This document shows positions 36,971 to 46,432 of a DNA stretch of 64,000 bases, in pieces; within the stretch, counting starts at the first letter, position 1, and each line of letters starts with the position of its first letter. The position numbers and the translations under genes are program-made. A model generated the notes under the pieces. It had not been told where the DNA came from and did no database searches. It was given only the letters and a program-made list of their open reading frames with translations. The stretch is taken from contig NZ_CP046908.1 in assembly GCF_009789575.1 (NCBI RefSeq), positions 2,521,001-2,585,000 of the forward strand, written 5' to 3'. Source of the DNA: Stappia indica (lineage in GTDB: Bacteria; Pseudomonadota; Alphaproteobacteria; Rhizobiales; Stappiaceae).

Positions 36971-38466
36971 CGACACCCGGTGCCGGACACGCCCCGGGTG
37001 ACATGACCAGGACCGCAACCGACAAGGGAGCGCCCGCAGCTGCGGGCGTTTCCCCGCCGGACGGAAACGCCCCCGGGAACGCCCTCGAAAACGCCCTCGG
37101 GGGCGCCCTGTTGCCGCCGCGCCGGGGCGCGGTCGCCAGCTGGCTGTTCTTCGACTGGGCTGCCCAGCCCTTCTTCACGCTGGTCACCACCTTCGTCTTC
37201 GCCCCCTATTTCGCCTCCGCGCTGGCGGCAACGCCCGCTGAGGGCCAGGCGCTGTGGGGCTATGCCACCGCCGCCGCCGGGCTCACCATCGCCCTGCTCG
37301 CACCCGTCCTCGGCGCCATCGCCGACCGCACCGGCGCGCGCAAGCCGTGGATCGCCGCCTTCTCCCTGCCACTGCTCGCCGGCTCCGCCGCCCTGTGGTT
37401 CGCCGTGCCCGGCGAGCCATGGGCCATCGCCATCGCGCTTGTCGGCTTTGCCGTTGCAACGCTCGGCGCCGAGTTCGCCACCGTCTTCACCAATGCGATG
37501 ATGCCGGACCTCGTGCCCCGCGCCCGGCTCGGCCGCCTGTCGGGCAACGGCTGGGCGCTCGGCTATGCCGGCGGCCTCGTCTCGCTGGTCCTCGCCCTCG
37601 GCCTGATGGCCTCGAACCCGCAGACCGGCCTGACGATGCTGGGGCTGGAGCCGATCTTCGGCCTCGATCCGGCAACCCATGCCGGCGACCGCGCCTCCGG
37701 CCCGTTCTCGGCGATCTGGTATCTCGTCTTCGTGCTGCCGCTGTTCCTCCTGGTGCCGGACGTGCCGCGCCGTCCCGTTGCGCTCGGCACCGCCGTGCGC
37801 CAGGGACTTGCCGATCTGGCCGCCACCTTCCGCGAGGCGCGCGCCGACCGCCGCATGCTGCTCTTTCTCGCCGCCAACATGATCTACAAGGACGGGTTGG
37901 TCGCGCTCTTCGCCTTCGGCGGCATCTATGCCGCCGGCGTGCTCGGCTGGTCCTCCATCGAGATCGGCACCTTCGGCATCCTGCTGACCATCACCGGCAC
38001 GCTCGGCGCGGTGATCGGCGGGCGGGTCGACGACCGGCTCGGGCCGAAGCCGGTGATCGCCGGCGCCCTGTTCGTGCTGATCCTGTGCGGCCTCGGCCTC
38101 GTCTCGGTCGACCGCGACACGGTGTTCTTCATCATTGAGGCAAGCCCGGCCGAGCCCGGCGCGGGCCTGTTCTCCAGCCTGCCGGAACAGGTCTTCCTGG
38201 TGCTCGGCGGTGTGCTGGGTGCGGCCGCCGGCCCCTTGCAGGCCGCCTCGCGCACGCTGCTCGTGCATGTCTCGCCGCCCGGCGCCATGACCCGCTATTT
38301 CGGCCTCTTCGCGCTCTCGGGCAAGGTCACGAGCTTCCTCGCGCCGCTGCTCGTCGGCCTCGTCACCGCCGCCACCGCCAACCAGGCGGCCGGCATGGCG
38401 GTGATCCTGGTGTTCTTCGCCGCCGGCCTCGCCCTGCTGTCGCGGGTTACCGACCGGCCGCACTGA
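36967..38466 (+). CDS. MFS transporter, UMF1 family
   Basis: A 499-residue membrane protein with 12 predicted helices of the UMF1/Atg22-like MFS group. Signature stretches are ASWLFFDWAAQPFFTLVTTFVFAPYF, LAPVLGAIADRTGARKPWI, and SGNGWALGYAGGLV. The first roughly 50 residues are a soluble low-complexity leader rich in Gly, Ala and Asn. The ATG overlaps the glutamate dehydrogenase stop (ATGA), so expression is coupled and export or uptake of an amino acid or related metabolite is a reasonable guess. The substrate is unknown. Confidence 0.9.
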   Translation: MTTPGAGHAPGDMTRTATDKGAPAAAGVSPPDGNAPGNALENALGGALLPPRRGAVASWLFFDWAAQPFFTLVTTFVFAPYFASALAATPAEGQALWGYATAAAGLTIALLAPVLGAIADRTGARKPWIAAFSLPLLAGSAALWFAVPGEPWAIAIALVGFAVATLGAEFATVFTNAMMPDLVPRARLGRLSGNGWALGYAGGLVSLVLALGLMASNPQTGLTMLGLEPIFGLDPATHAGDRASGPFSAIWYLVFVLPLFLLVPDVPRRPVALGTAVRQGLADLAATFREARADRRMLLFLAANMIYKDGLVALFAFGGIYAAGVLGWSSIEIGTFGILLTITGTLGAVIGGRVDDRLGPKPVIAGALFVLILCGLGLVSVDRDTVFFIIEASPAEPGAGLFSSLPEQVFLVLGGVLGAAAGPLQAASRTLLVHVSPPGAMTRYFGLFALSGKVTSFLAPLLVGLVTAATANQAAGMAVILVFFAAGLALLSRVTDRPH

Positions 38467-38475
38467 CCAATCCGC

Positions 38476-38507
38476 AAAAGAAAACGGGCGGGGAAAACCC
38501 CGCCCGT
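38476..38507 (-). terminator. Rho-independent terminator of typA
   Basis: A perfect stem ACGGGCGGGG/CCCCGCCCGT with a 4-nt loop (38484-38507). On the minus strand it runs into TTTTCTTTT, so it terminates typA. It also lies 18 nt after the UMF1 gene stop and could act, more weakly, in that direction. Confidence 0.85.
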
Positions 38508-38538
38508 TCGAAAGACATCCACTCGACCTTGCGGCGTA

Positions 38539-40362
38539 TCAGGCGCTCTGCTTGGTCGCCGCACGCTCCGCGCGCTTGCGGTCATGCGGATCGAGCAGCG
38601 CCTTGCGCAGGCGGATGGTCTTCGGCGTCACCTCGACCAGCTCGTCGTCGTTGATGTAGGAGAGCGCCGCTTCCAGCGACAGGCGGATCGGCGTCGTCAG
38701 GCGCACCGCCTCGTCCTTGCCGGCCGCGCGCACGTTGGTGAGCTGCTTGCCCTTCAGCACGTTGACCTCGAGGTCGTTGCCGCGCGTGTGCTCGCCGATC
38801 AGCATGCCGCGATAGACCTTGACGCCCGGGTCGATCAGCATCGGGCCGCGGTCTTCCAGGTTGAACAGCGCATAGGCCACCGCCTCGCCGTCGCCGTTGG
38901 AGATCAGCACGCCGGTGTGACGGCCGGCGATCTCGCCCTTGTACGGCGCGTAGTCGTGGAACAGGCGGTTGAAGATCGCCGTGCCGCGCGTGTCCGACAG
39001 CAGCTCCGACTGGTAGCCGATCAGGCCGCGGGTCGGGGCGTGGAACACCAGCCGGGTGCGGCCGGCGCCCGACGGGCGCATCTCGAGCAGGTCGGCCTTG
39101 CGCTCCGACAGCTTCTGCACGACGACGCCGGAATGCTCCTCGTCGACGTCGATGATGACTTCCTCGATCGGCTCCAGCCGCTCGCCGTTCTCGCCGGTGC
39201 GGAACACCACGCGCGGACGGCCGACGCACAGCTCGAAGCCCTCACGGCGCATGTTCTCGATCAGGATCGCCAGCTGCAGCTCGCCGCGGCCCGCGACGAT
39301 GAAGGCGTCGGCCTCGGTGCTGTCCTCGATCTTCAGCGCGACGTTGCCCTCGGCCTCGTCCATCAGCCGCTTGCGGATGACGCGCGACTGCACCTTGTCG
39401 CCTTCCGTGCCGGCCAGCGGGCCGTCATTGACGCGGAAGGTCATCGACAGGGTCGGCGGATCGATCGGCTGGGCCGGCAGCGCCTCGGTGTATTCCGGCG
39501 CGCAGATCGTGTCGGAAACCGTCGCCTCGCTCAGGCCCGAGATCGAGATGATGTCGCCGGCGACGCCCTTCTCGATCGGCTGGCGCTCGAGGCCGCGGAA
39601 GGCCAGCACCTTGGAGATGCGGCCGGTCTCGACCAGCTTGTTGTCGCGCGACAGCGCCTTGACCGCCATGTTCGGCACCGCCTCGCCCGAGACGATGCGC
39701 CCGGTCAGGATGCGGCCGAGGAACGGGTTGGCCTGCACCGTCGTCGCCAGCATGCGGAAGGCGCCCGGCTCCGCCTTCGGCGGCTGGATATGGGCACGCA
39801 CCAGGTCGAAGAGCGGATCCATGGAATCCTTCGGACCCGCCGGATCGCTCGCCATCCAGCCCTGCTTGGCCGACCCGTAGAGCACCGGGAAGTCCAGCTG
39901 CTCCTCGTTGGCGTCGAGCGCGGCAAAGAGGTCGAACACCTCGTCCAGCACCTCTTCGGCACGCTGGTCCGGCTTGTCGATCTTGTTGATCGCGACGATC
40001 GGGCGAAGGCCGAGCTTCAAGGCCTTGCCGAGCACGAACTTGGTCTGCGGCATCGGCCCTTCGGCCGCGTCGACCAGCAGAACCACGCCGTCGACCATGT
40101 GCAGGATACGCTCGACCTCGCCGCCGAAATCGGCGTGGCCGGGCGTGTCGACGATGTTGATGCGGGTGTCGCCGTGGGTCAGCGAGGTGACCTTGGCGAG
40201 AATGGTGATGCCACGCTCCCGCTCAAGGTCGTTGGAATCCATCATCCGCTCTTCCGTGCGCTGATTGTCGCGGAAGGCGCCCGACTGCTTCAGCAGCACG
40301 TCGATCAGGGTGGTCTTGCCATGATCGACGTGCGCGATGATGGCGATGTTGCGCAAGTCCAT
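38539..40362 (-). CDS. typA: Translational GTPase TypA/BipA
   Basis: A 607-residue ribosome-associated GTPase of the EF-G superfamily, involved in stress and low-temperature 50S assembly. Domain order is G domain (AHVDHGKTT at 10-18, [14 protein letters not shown] switch II, NKIDKP), beta barrel, two EF-G-like domains and the BipA C-terminal domain ending in [17 protein letters not shown]. The length is exactly that usual for the family. The ATG at 40362 is chosen because the extra 12 upstream codons are not conserved. It is transcribed divergently from the MarR gene. Confidence 0.97.
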   Translation of the reverse strand: MDLRNIAIIAHVDHGKTTLIDVLLKQSGAFRDNQRTEERMMDSNDLERERGITILAKVTSLTHGDTRINIVDTPGHADFGGEVERILHMVDGVVLLVDAAEGPMPQTKFVLGKALKLGLRPIVAINKIDKPDQRAEEVLDEVFDLFAALDANEEQLDFPVLYGSAKQGWMASDPAGPKDSMDPLFDLVRAHIQPPKAEPGAFRMLATTVQANPFLGRILTGRIVSGEAVPNMAVKALSRDNKLVETGRISKVLAFRGLERQPIEKGVAGDIISISGLSEATVSDTICAPEYTEALPAQPIDPPTLSMTFRVNDGPLAGTEGDKVQSRVIRKRLMDEAEGNVALKIEDSTEADAFIVAGRGELQLAILIENMRREGFELCVGRPRVVFRTGENGERLEPIEEVIIDVDEEHSGVVVQKLSERKADLLEMRPSGAGRTRLVFHAPTRGLIGYQSELLSDTRGTAIFNRLFHDYAPYKGEIAGRHTGVLISNGDGEAVAYALFNLEDRGPMLIDPGVKVYRGMLIGEHTRGNDLEVNVLKGKQLTNVRAAGKDEAVRLTTPIRLSLEAALSYINDDELVEVTPKTIRLRKALLDPHDRKRAERAATKQSA

Positions 40363-40531
40363 GTTCGGGCTGCTCCGGAAATGACAACGCGGGCCCACCG
40401 GGACCCGCGGATTTTCGCGCCCTCTATAACCGCAGAGCCGGATTCTTGCAACGCAGCATTACGCAGGGCGTCCTTGACAGATCCGCAGGACGGGCGCATT
40501 TGATAAGGTAACCATACTATCTGGAAAGCTT

Positions 40532-41017
40532 ATGGACCCCGATCTTCCGACCAGGCCGCTCGGCTTTCTCGTCGGCGACATCGCCCGGCTTTTGCGCCGC
40601 CGCTTCGAGAAAGCGCTGGCCGAGGCCGACACCGGCCTCACCGCCGGCGAGGCCCGCACCCTCGCCTTCGTCGAGCATTATCCCGACCAGCGCCAGAGCG
40701 CGCTGGCCGAGCGTTTCGGCGTCGAGCCGATGACCATGTGCGGTTTTCTCGACCGGCTGGAAAATGCCGGCCTCGTTGCGCGCCGCCCCGACCCGTCCGA
40801 CCGGCGGGCCAAGCTCGTCGCGCTGACGGCGGCGGCCGAGCCGGTGCTCGACCGCATCCATGCCGAGGCGGTCACGATCCGCCGCGCCGCCCTGGCCGGC
40901 ATGAACCGGCAGGAGATGGACGCCGTCTACGCCCTGCTGGAACGCATGCACACCAACCTGCACGCCTCGACCGACCACAAGACCTATCAAAAGACAGACC
41001 AACCGGAGCGCTCATGA
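40532..41017 (+). CDS. MarR-family regulator of the adjacent MFS exporter
   Basis: A 161-residue winged-helix MarR protein. The recognition region TAGEARTLAFVEHYPDQRQSALAERFGVEPMTMCGFLDRLENAG and the wing RRPDPSDRRAKLVALT are typical. Its stop overlaps the ATG of an MFS drug-efflux-type gene (ATGA at 41014-41017), the classic arrangement in which MarR represses its own operon until a phenolic or drug ligand binds. The 169-bp gap to typA must carry the promoter; I see no clear palindrome. Confidence 0.9.
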   Translation: MDPDLPTRPLGFLVGDIARLLRRRFEKALAEADTGLTAGEARTLAFVEHYPDQRQSALAERFGVEPMTMCGFLDRLENAGLVARRPDPSDRRAKLVALTAAAEPVLDRIHAEAVTIRRAALAGMNRQEMDAVYALLERMHTNLHASTDHKTYQKTDQPERS

Positions 41018-42342
41018 GCAGCACCGCCACATCCGCCGTTTCCGAGGCGATGGACAAGCTTCCCCCGCTCGATCCCGCCCTTGCCCCCGGCGCCCCGCGC
41101 GCCCGGACCGGCCGGCCGGCCCCGCCGGAGGGCGGCCCGATCATGAGCGAGATGCGCACCTCGCTGCTGGGCGCTGCGCTCGTCGCCATCGGCCCGATCA
41201 CCATGGCCCTCTACACCCCGGCCATGCCGGTGCTGGCCGAGGCCTTCGGCACGTCCCAGTCGATGATCAAGCTGACGCTGACCGCCTATTTCGCCGGCTT
41301 CGCGCTGACCCAGCTGATCTGCGGCCCCCTGACCGACGCCTTCGGCCGCCGTCCGGTGACCCTGGCCTTCCTGGTGCTCTATCTGGCCTCCACCGTGGTC
41401 GCGACCTTCGCCCCCACCATCGAGTGGATGATCGTCGCCCGCACGCTGCAGGGCATCGGCGCCTCGGTCGGCGTCGCCGTCTCGCGCGCCATCGTCCGCG
41501 ACCAGTTCACCGGCCAGACCTCGGCCCGCATCATGAACACCATCGCCATGATGCTGGCGATCGGCCCGGCGCTCGCCCCCACCATCGGCGGCGTCACGCT
41601 GGAACTGTTCGGCTGGCGCGAGATCTTCTGGGCCATGCTGATCTACGGCGTCGTCCTGCTCGTGGTGACGCAGGTCGCGTTCCGCGAGACCAATCCCTAT
41701 ATCGACCGCGCCAACCTGCGGCCGCGGGTGCTCCTGCACAATTACGCGACGCTGCTGCGCGATCCGCGCTACATGCAGCCCAGCATGCTGGTCGGCTTCG
41801 GCATCGGCACCATCTACACCCTCGCCTCGGTGCTGCCCTTCGTGCTGATCGACCATGTCGGCCTGACGCCCAGCCAGTTCGGCTTCGGCATGATGGTCCA
41901 GTCAGGCTCGTTCATCTCCGGCACCATCGTCACCGGCTTCGCCATGCGGCGGGTCGATGCCATCCGCCTGCTGCCCTTCGGCATGACCGGCATGGTCGCC
42001 GCCGCCGCGGCCCTGCTCGCCTCCTTGAGCCTGTTCCCGCCGACCTTCCTCGGGGTGATGCTGCCGGTCGGCGCCTTCGCCTTTTCGCTTGCCATGTCGC
42101 TTCCTTCCGTCACCAGCGCCGCGCTGCAGGGCTTCCCGCGCATGGCCGGAGCGGCCTCCGCACTGATGGGTTTCCTGCAATTCGGCGCCGGCCTGCTCGG
42201 CAGCCTGATCATCGCCGCCCTCGGCAATCCGCTGCTCGGCATCATCCTGGTGCCGCCAGCAATGCTGTTCATCGCGGTCGCCTCCTACCTGCTGCTCGGC
42301 CGGGTCAATGCCCGCCGGGTTGCCGCCGCCGGCCAGGGCTGA
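41014..42342 (+). CDS. MFS multidrug efflux transporter, Bcr/CflA type
   Basis: A 442-residue drug:H+ antiporter with 12 predicted helices. After a soluble leader of about 45 residues, the first helices show ALYTPAMPVLAEAFGTSQSMIKLTLTAYF and the motif A loop GPLTDAFGRRPV. The DHA1 motif C is seen as GPALAPTIGG. These identify the DHA1 Bcr/CflA group. It is coupled to the MarR gene by a 4-nt overlap. The substrate is unknown; chloramphenicol, bicyclomycin and organic acids are known for relatives. Confidence 0.9.
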   Translation: MSSTATSAVSEAMDKLPPLDPALAPGAPRARTGRPAPPEGGPIMSEMRTSLLGAALVAIGPITMALYTPAMPVLAEAFGTSQSMIKLTLTAYFAGFALTQLICGPLTDAFGRRPVTLAFLVLYLASTVVATFAPTIEWMIVARTLQGIGASVGVAVSRAIVRDQFTGQTSARIMNTIAMMLAIGPALAPTIGGVTLELFGWREIFWAMLIYGVVLLVVTQVAFRETNPYIDRANLRPRVLLHNYATLLRDPRYMQPSMLVGFGIGTIYTLASVLPFVLIDHVGLTPSQFGFGMMVQSGSFISGTIVTGFAMRRVDAIRLLPFGMTGMVAAAAALLASLSLFPPTFLGVMLPVGAFAFSLAMSLPSVTSAALQGFPRMAGAASALMGFLQFGAGLLGSLIIAALGNPLLGIILVPPAMLFIAVASYLLLGRVNARRVAAAGQG

Positions 42343-42528
42343 AATCCGCCGCGACCCTTGACGCGATTGGGCCTTGACGCGGCGGGGCGAACGGCGCAAG
42401 ACCGCGGCGGAGACGGTTGTTCCGGTCGCAATCTCGGCCGTGCGCGGAGGCTGGCCAGCCATATCTGGCGGCGGGGCTTCCGGGCCGGGGCATCACGCCA
42501 GGTCGGGACACGAGACCGGGGCAGACGA

Positions 42529-43404
42529 ATGACATCACCTCGCAGCGACGCACCCCCTTCGCCGGCTGCCGATGCACGGGCGCCGCGCCTTCTGCGCCAC
42601 AGCCGCGGCGCGGTGCCGCTCGACCGGCCGCGGGTGATGGGCATCCTCAACATCACGCCGGACTCCTTTTCCGACGGCGGCCGCTTCCTCGCCCGCGACG
42701 ATGCCCTGTCCAGCGCCCGGCGGATGATCGCCCACGGCGTCGACGTGATCGACATCGGCGCCGAAAGCACCCGGCCGAACGCCGACCCGGTCTCGGCCGA
42801 GGAGGAATGGCGCCGCCTCGCGCCCGTGCTGGGCGAGGTCGTCGCCCTCGGCGCGCCCGTCTCCATCGACACCTACAAGGCCGACATCGCCGCCAGGGCC
42901 TGCGCTCTGGGCGCCGTCATCGTCAACGATGTCTGGGGCCTGCAGAAGGATCCGGCGATGGCCGAGACGGTCGCCGAGGCCGGCGCCGCAGTGATCATGA
43001 TGCACAACCGCGAGCGCGCGGATCAGGGTATCGACATCCTCGCCGACATCGACCGCTCCTTCGAGCGCTCGATGGAGCTTGCCGCCCGCGCCGGCATCCC
43101 GGCCGAGCGTCAGATGCTGGATCCGGGCATCGGCTTCGGCAAGACCCAGGACCAGAGCTACAAGGTGGTCAACCGGCTGGAGCATTTCGCCCGCCACGGC
43201 CTGCCGCTGATGGTCGGCGCCTCGCGCAAGCGCCTGATCGGCGCGGTGCTGGACGTCGACACCGAGGACCGGCTCTACGGCTCCCTTGCCCTGCACACCA
43301 TCGCCTTCCTCAAGGGCGCGGCCATGGTCCGCGTCCACAATGTCCAGCCGCATGTCGATGCCGCCCGCATCGCCCATGCCACCATGAGCGAGCACGTGGG
43401 ATGA
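42529..43404 (+). CDS. folP: Dihydropteroate synthase
   Basis: A 291-residue TIM barrel joining 6-hydroxymethyl-dihydropterin pyrophosphate and p-aminobenzoate, the sulfonamide target. Signature 1, MGILNITPDSFSDGG, lies at 37-51; signature 2, DIGAESTRPNA, follows; DPGIGFGKTQDQSYKVVNRLE and GASRKRLIG are also typical. The frame is open upstream, but the ATG at 42529 is supported by homology and by the spacing of signature 1. folK overlaps its stop directly, without the usual folB between them. Confidence 0.95.
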   Translation: MTSPRSDAPPSPAADARAPRLLRHSRGAVPLDRPRVMGILNITPDSFSDGGRFLARDDALSSARRMIAHGVDVIDIGAESTRPNADPVSAEEEWRRLAPVLGEVVALGAPVSIDTYKADIAARACALGAVIVNDVWGLQKDPAMAETVAEAGAAVIMMHNRERADQGIDILADIDRSFERSMELAARAGIPAERQMLDPGIGFGKTQDQSYKVVNRLEHFARHGLPLMVGASRKRLIGAVLDVDTEDRLYGSLALHTIAFLKGAAMVRVHNVQPHVDAARIAHATMSEHVG

Positions 43405-43910
43405 GCACCGCACAGAGAAAGACCCTGGTGCGCGCCGCGCTCGGCCTGGGGTCCAATGTCGGCGACACGCTGGCCAATCTGGACGCGGCGCTCGCCGCGC
43501 TGGCGGCAACGCCGGGCATCGTCGTGGTCGCCCGCTCCTCCGACTACCGCACCCCGCCCTGGGGCCCGGTGCCGCAGGACGACTACCGCAATGCCTGCGC
43601 GGTGATCGAGACCCGGCTGTCGCCGCGCGACCTGCTCGACCGCTGCCTGGAGGTCGAGCGCAGCCTCGGCCGCGTCCGCGACATCCGCTGGGGGCCGCGC
43701 GTCATCGATATCGACGTGCTGATCTATGGCGAGGAGCGGATCGAGGAGGACGGCCTGACGATCCCGCATCCGCGCATGGGCGAGCGCGCCTTCGTGCTGG
43801 TGCCGCTGGCCGAGATCTGGCCGGACGCGCCGGTCGGCGACGGGCGCACCGCGCGCCAGGCGCTCGCCACCTGCCCGGGCCGCGACGAGATCCGCCCCAT
43901 CAGGGACTGA
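43401..43910 (+). CDS. folK: 6-hydroxymethyl-7,8-dihydropterin pyrophosphokinase
   Basis: A 169-residue HPPK, the step before dihydropteroate synthase in folate synthesis. Family motifs are ALGLGSNVGDTLANL, SSDYRTPPWGPVPQDDYRNA, RWGPRVIDIDVLIYG and the closing LTIPHPRMGERAFVLVPL. The ATG overlaps the folP stop (ATGA), so the two are coupled. It is convergent with the prephenate dehydrogenase gene 33 nt away. Confidence 0.96.
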   Translation: MSTAQRKTLVRAALGLGSNVGDTLANLDAALAALAATPGIVVVARSSDYRTPPWGPVPQDDYRNACAVIETRLSPRDLLDRCLEVERSLGRVRDIRWGPRVIDIDVLIYGEERIEEDGLTIPHPRMGERAFVLVPLAEIWPDAPVGDGRTARQALATCPGRDEIRPIRD

Positions 43911-43943
43911 TCCCGTCCGCCAGCGTGCGCCCGGAAACTCCGC

Positions 43944-44864
43944 TTAGCGCTTGGCGTCGCGGCCGAAGTTCGGCGCGTCGGTCTCCTGGCCCGCCTCGAC
44001 GATGGAACGGCGGATGCCGCGCGTGCGGGTGAAGAGCTCGAACAGCGCCTCGCCGTCGCCCCAGCGCACCGCCCGCTGCAAGGCCGACAGGTCCTCGGAG
44101 AAGCGCGACAGCATCTCCAGGATCGCGTCCTTGTTGTGCAGGCACACGTCGCGCCACATGGTCGGGTCGGAGGCCGCAAGCCGCGTGAAGTCGCGAAAGC
44201 CCGAGGCGGAATACTTGATCACCTCGGACTTGGTCACCGTCTCCAGATCGTCGGCCGTGCCGACGATGTTGTAGGCGATGATGTGCGGCACATGCGAGAC
44301 GATGGCCAGGACCAGGTCGTGATGCTCGGCATCCATCGTGTCGACCATCGAGCCGCAGGCCCGCCAGAAGGCCGACAGCCGCTCCAGCGCCTCAGGGTCG
44401 GTGCCCGGCACCGGCGTCAGGATGCACCAGCGGTTTCGGAACAGTTCGGCAAAGCCCGCATCCGGTCCCGAATGCTCGGTGCCGGCGATGGGATGGCCGG
44501 GGATGAAATGCACCCCGTCCGGCAGGTGCGGCGCCATCTGCCGCACCACGGAGGCCTTGGTCGAGCCGACATCGGTGACGATGGCACCGGGGGCAAGCGC
44601 CGGGGCGATCCACTTGGCCACCGCCTCGCTCGCGCCCACCGGCACGCACAGGATGACGAGATCGGCACCGCTCACCGCCTCGGCGGCGTCGAGATGATAG
44701 CTGTCGCCGAGCCCCAGTTCCTCGGCCCGGCGCAGTGTCTGCTCCGAGCGGGTGGAAATGGCGATCTCCTCGGCCAGCCCCTCGCGCCGCGCCGCATGCG
44801 CGATGGAGGAGCCGATGAGGCCGATGCCGATCAGGGCAAGGCGGCGGAATTTCGGATCTGACAT
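43944..44864 (-). CDS. Prephenate/arogenate dehydrogenase family protein
   Basis: A 306-residue NAD(P)-dependent dehydrogenase for tyrosine synthesis (TyrC/TyrA_a type). The Rossmann motif GIGLIGSS lies at 13-20. The substrate region shows GHPIAGTEHSGPDAGFAELF and a helical dimerisation domain contains SHVPHIIAYNIVG. Prephenate and arogenate specificity cannot be separated by eye. hisC lies 62 nt upstream in the same direction, a pairing frequent in this group because HisC-like aminotransferases can also serve aromatic amino acids. Confidence 0.93.
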   Translation of the reverse strand: MSDPKFRRLALIGIGLIGSSIAHAARREGLAEEIAISTRSEQTLRRAEELGLGDSYHLDAAEAVSGADLVILCVPVGASEAVAKWIAPALAPGAIVTDVGSTKASVVRQMAPHLPDGVHFIPGHPIAGTEHSGPDAGFAELFRNRWCILTPVPGTDPEALERLSAFWRACGSMVDTMDAEHHDLVLAIVSHVPHIIAYNIVGTADDLETVTKSEVIKYSASGFRDFTRLAASDPTMWRDVCLHNKDAILEMLSRFSEDLSALQRAVRWGDGEALFELFTRTRGIRRSIVEAGQETDAPNFGRDAKR

Positions 44865-44926
44865 GAAAACGGCCTGACACTTGCGGTTCCCGCGCGCCGT
44901 GGCGCGGGAACCGTCGCCGTGGCGCC

Positions 44927-46048
44927 TCAGCGCCCGGCGAGGAACTCCTTCAGCACCGAGACGACCTCGCGGTTGGCCTCCTCGCTGCCGATCGACATGC
45001 GCAGCGCATTGGGCAGCCCGTAGGCGCCGACGGCCCGCAGCACGCATCCGCGCGCGCTGAGATAGGCATCGGCCTCCGCCGCGGTGCGGCCCGGCTCCTC
45101 GGGGAAGTGGATCAGCACGAAATTGCCGACGCTCGGCGTAACTTCAAGGCCCAGCGCCGCCATTTCCTTGCTCACCCAGTCCAGCCAGATGTCGTTATGG
45201 GCGACGGCGGTCTCCAGGAAGGCGCGGTCGCGCACGGCGGCGATGCCGGCGGCCTGCGAGGCGCCGGAGACGTTGAACGGCCCGCGCACCCGGTTCAGCG
45301 CGTCGATCACATGCGCCGGGCCGTAGCCCCAGCCGATGCGCAGCGCCGCCAGACCGTAGATCTTGGAGAAGGTGCGCGTCATCAGCACGTTGTCGGCCGT
45401 CGCCGCCAGTTCGACGCCGGCCTCGTAGTCGTTGCGGCGCACATATTCGGCATAGGCCGCATCGAGCACCAGAAGGACGGAAGGCGGCAGGCCGGCATGC
45501 AACCGGCGGATCTCGTCGAACGGCAGGTAGGTGCCGGTCGGATTGTTCGGATTGGCAAGGAACACGACCTTGGTGCGCGGGGTCACCCGCGCCAGCAGCG
45601 CGTCGACATCCGTCGTCAGGTTCTGCTCCGGGGCGACGACCGGCGTGCCGCCGGCGGCCAGGATGGCGATCTTGTAGACCAGGAAGCCGTATTCGCTGTA
45701 GAGCCCCTCGTCGCCCGGACCGATATAGGTACGCGCCACCAGCTCCAGGATCTCGTCCGAGCCGTTGCCGCAGATCATCCGCTCCGGGTTCAGGCCGTAG
45801 ACGTCGGCGATCGCCTCGCGCAGACCCGTCGAGCCGCCGTCCGGATAGAGCTCCAGATGACCGGCGCAGGCGCTGAACGCCTCCACGGCGCGCGGGCTCG
45901 GGCCCAGCGGCGTCTCGTTGGAGGACAGCTTGTGGAGCTTCGCACCGCCCGCCGCCTTGGTCCGGCCGGGCACGTAGGGAGCGATCTCCAGAATGCCGGG
46001 GCGCGGCTCGGGACGGGACGGGGAACGGGGATCGGCGGTCGTCAGCAT
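44927..46048 (-). CDS. hisC: Histidinol-phosphate aminotransferase
   Basis: A 373-residue class II PLP aminotransferase. The cofactor lysine is Lys229 in [41 protein letters not shown] and [13 protein letters not shown] are HisC hallmarks. It converts imidazole-acetol phosphate and glutamate to histidinol phosphate and often transaminates aromatic keto acids as well. Located just ahead of the prephenate dehydrogenase gene, it is likely dual-purpose. An 81-codon frame in the repeat array upstream ends across its start codon. Confidence 0.94.
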   Translation of the reverse strand: MLTTADPRSPSRPEPRPGILEIAPYVPGRTKAAGGAKLHKLSSNETPLGPSPRAVEAFSACAGHLELYPDGGSTGLREAIADVYGLNPERMICGNGSDEILELVARTYIGPGDEGLYSEYGFLVYKIAILAAGGTPVVAPEQNLTTDVDALLARVTPRTKVVFLANPNNPTGTYLPFDEIRRLHAGLPPSVLLVLDAAYAEYVRRNDYEAGVELAATADNVLMTRTFSKIYGLAALRIGWGYGPAHVIDALNRVRGPFNVSGASQAAGIAAVRDRAFLETAVAHNDIWLDWVSKEMAALGLEVTPSVGNFVLIHFPEEPGRTAAEADAYLSARGCVLRAVGAYGLPNALRMSIGSEEANREVVSVLKEFLAGR

Positions 46049-46078
46049 GGCCGAGATTTCCTGACTGCGGCGGTCTTG

Positions 46079-46208
46079 GCCGGCACGCGGGCCGGCCTTG
46101 CGGGACTACCGTATCGGCAACCATGCCGGCACGGCGGAAGAACGGCCGGCAACCATGCCGGCCTTGCGATGAGGGCGGCCGGCAACCATACCGGCCTTGC
46201 GAAAAGAC
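46079..46208. repeat. Tandem array of four 32-33-bp palindromic units
   Basis: Four degenerate units lie between the divergent hisC and metX genes. The core CGGCAACCATGCCGGC occurs at 46115-46130 and 46147-46162, with one change at 46180-46195. An eroded copy sits at about 46083-46103. Each full unit (GGCCGGC-AACCAT-GCCGGCC then TTGCG) is self-complementary. The 33-bp period equals 11 codons, so a minus-strand frame (46042-46287) would encode repeats such as ARPAWLPAVL. No gene is called. Confidence 0.7.
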
Positions 46209-46286
46209 AGCCGGCGCCCGCTGAAAACGGGGCTCCGGCCAGCGCATACTCATAGGCAGTAGGCCTGTCGAAAGCAAAAGAAAACA

Positions 46287-46315
46287 TTGACGTTGCCCGG
46301 ACGGGCTCCTACGTC
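46287..46315 (+). promoter_or_regulatory. Candidate metX promoter
   Basis: TTGACG (46287-46292), 17 nt, then TACGTC (46310-46315), upstream of metX. The -35 is strong and the -10 is weak. This would give an approximately 110-nt leader containing the structured region described next. Confidence 0.4.
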
Positions 46316-46325
46316 TGCTGGTCCC

Positions 46326-46366
46326 CGCGGGCCGGCCCCCACAAGGGCGAAAACCGGCCCTCGCGA
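46326..46366 (+). promoter_or_regulatory. Structured leader upstream of metX
   Basis: CGCGGGCCGG (46326-46335) pairs with CCGGCCC-TCGCG (46354-46365) with a bulge, enclosing an inner CCC-CACAA-GGG hairpin. It lies about 70 nt before the metX start, where alphaproteobacteria often carry SAM-responsive RNA. I see none of the conserved SAM-II bases, so only structure is claimed. Confidence 0.3.
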
Positions 46367-46432
46367 GACAGTTTCGACCCCAGGCGTTGCCTGCAAACCG
46401 CGCGAACGCCGCCAGGAGGATGTCCGGCACCG

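Noticed and set aside
32048-37018. Open frame of 1656 codons antisense to the glutamate dehydrogenase gene
   Set aside because: It is a mirror of codon bias in GC-rich DNA. The product is composed of His/Asp/Arg/Gly-rich nonsense, while the plus-strand protein matches a known family along its whole length.
46079-46208. Tandem repeats as a CRISPR array
   Set aside because: Only four degenerate, GC-rich units with short, non-unique spacers and no cas genes in the window.
46316-46432. SAM-II riboswitch upstream of metX
   Set aside because: The conserved pseudoknot bases of SAM-II could not be found in either the hairpin or its flank.
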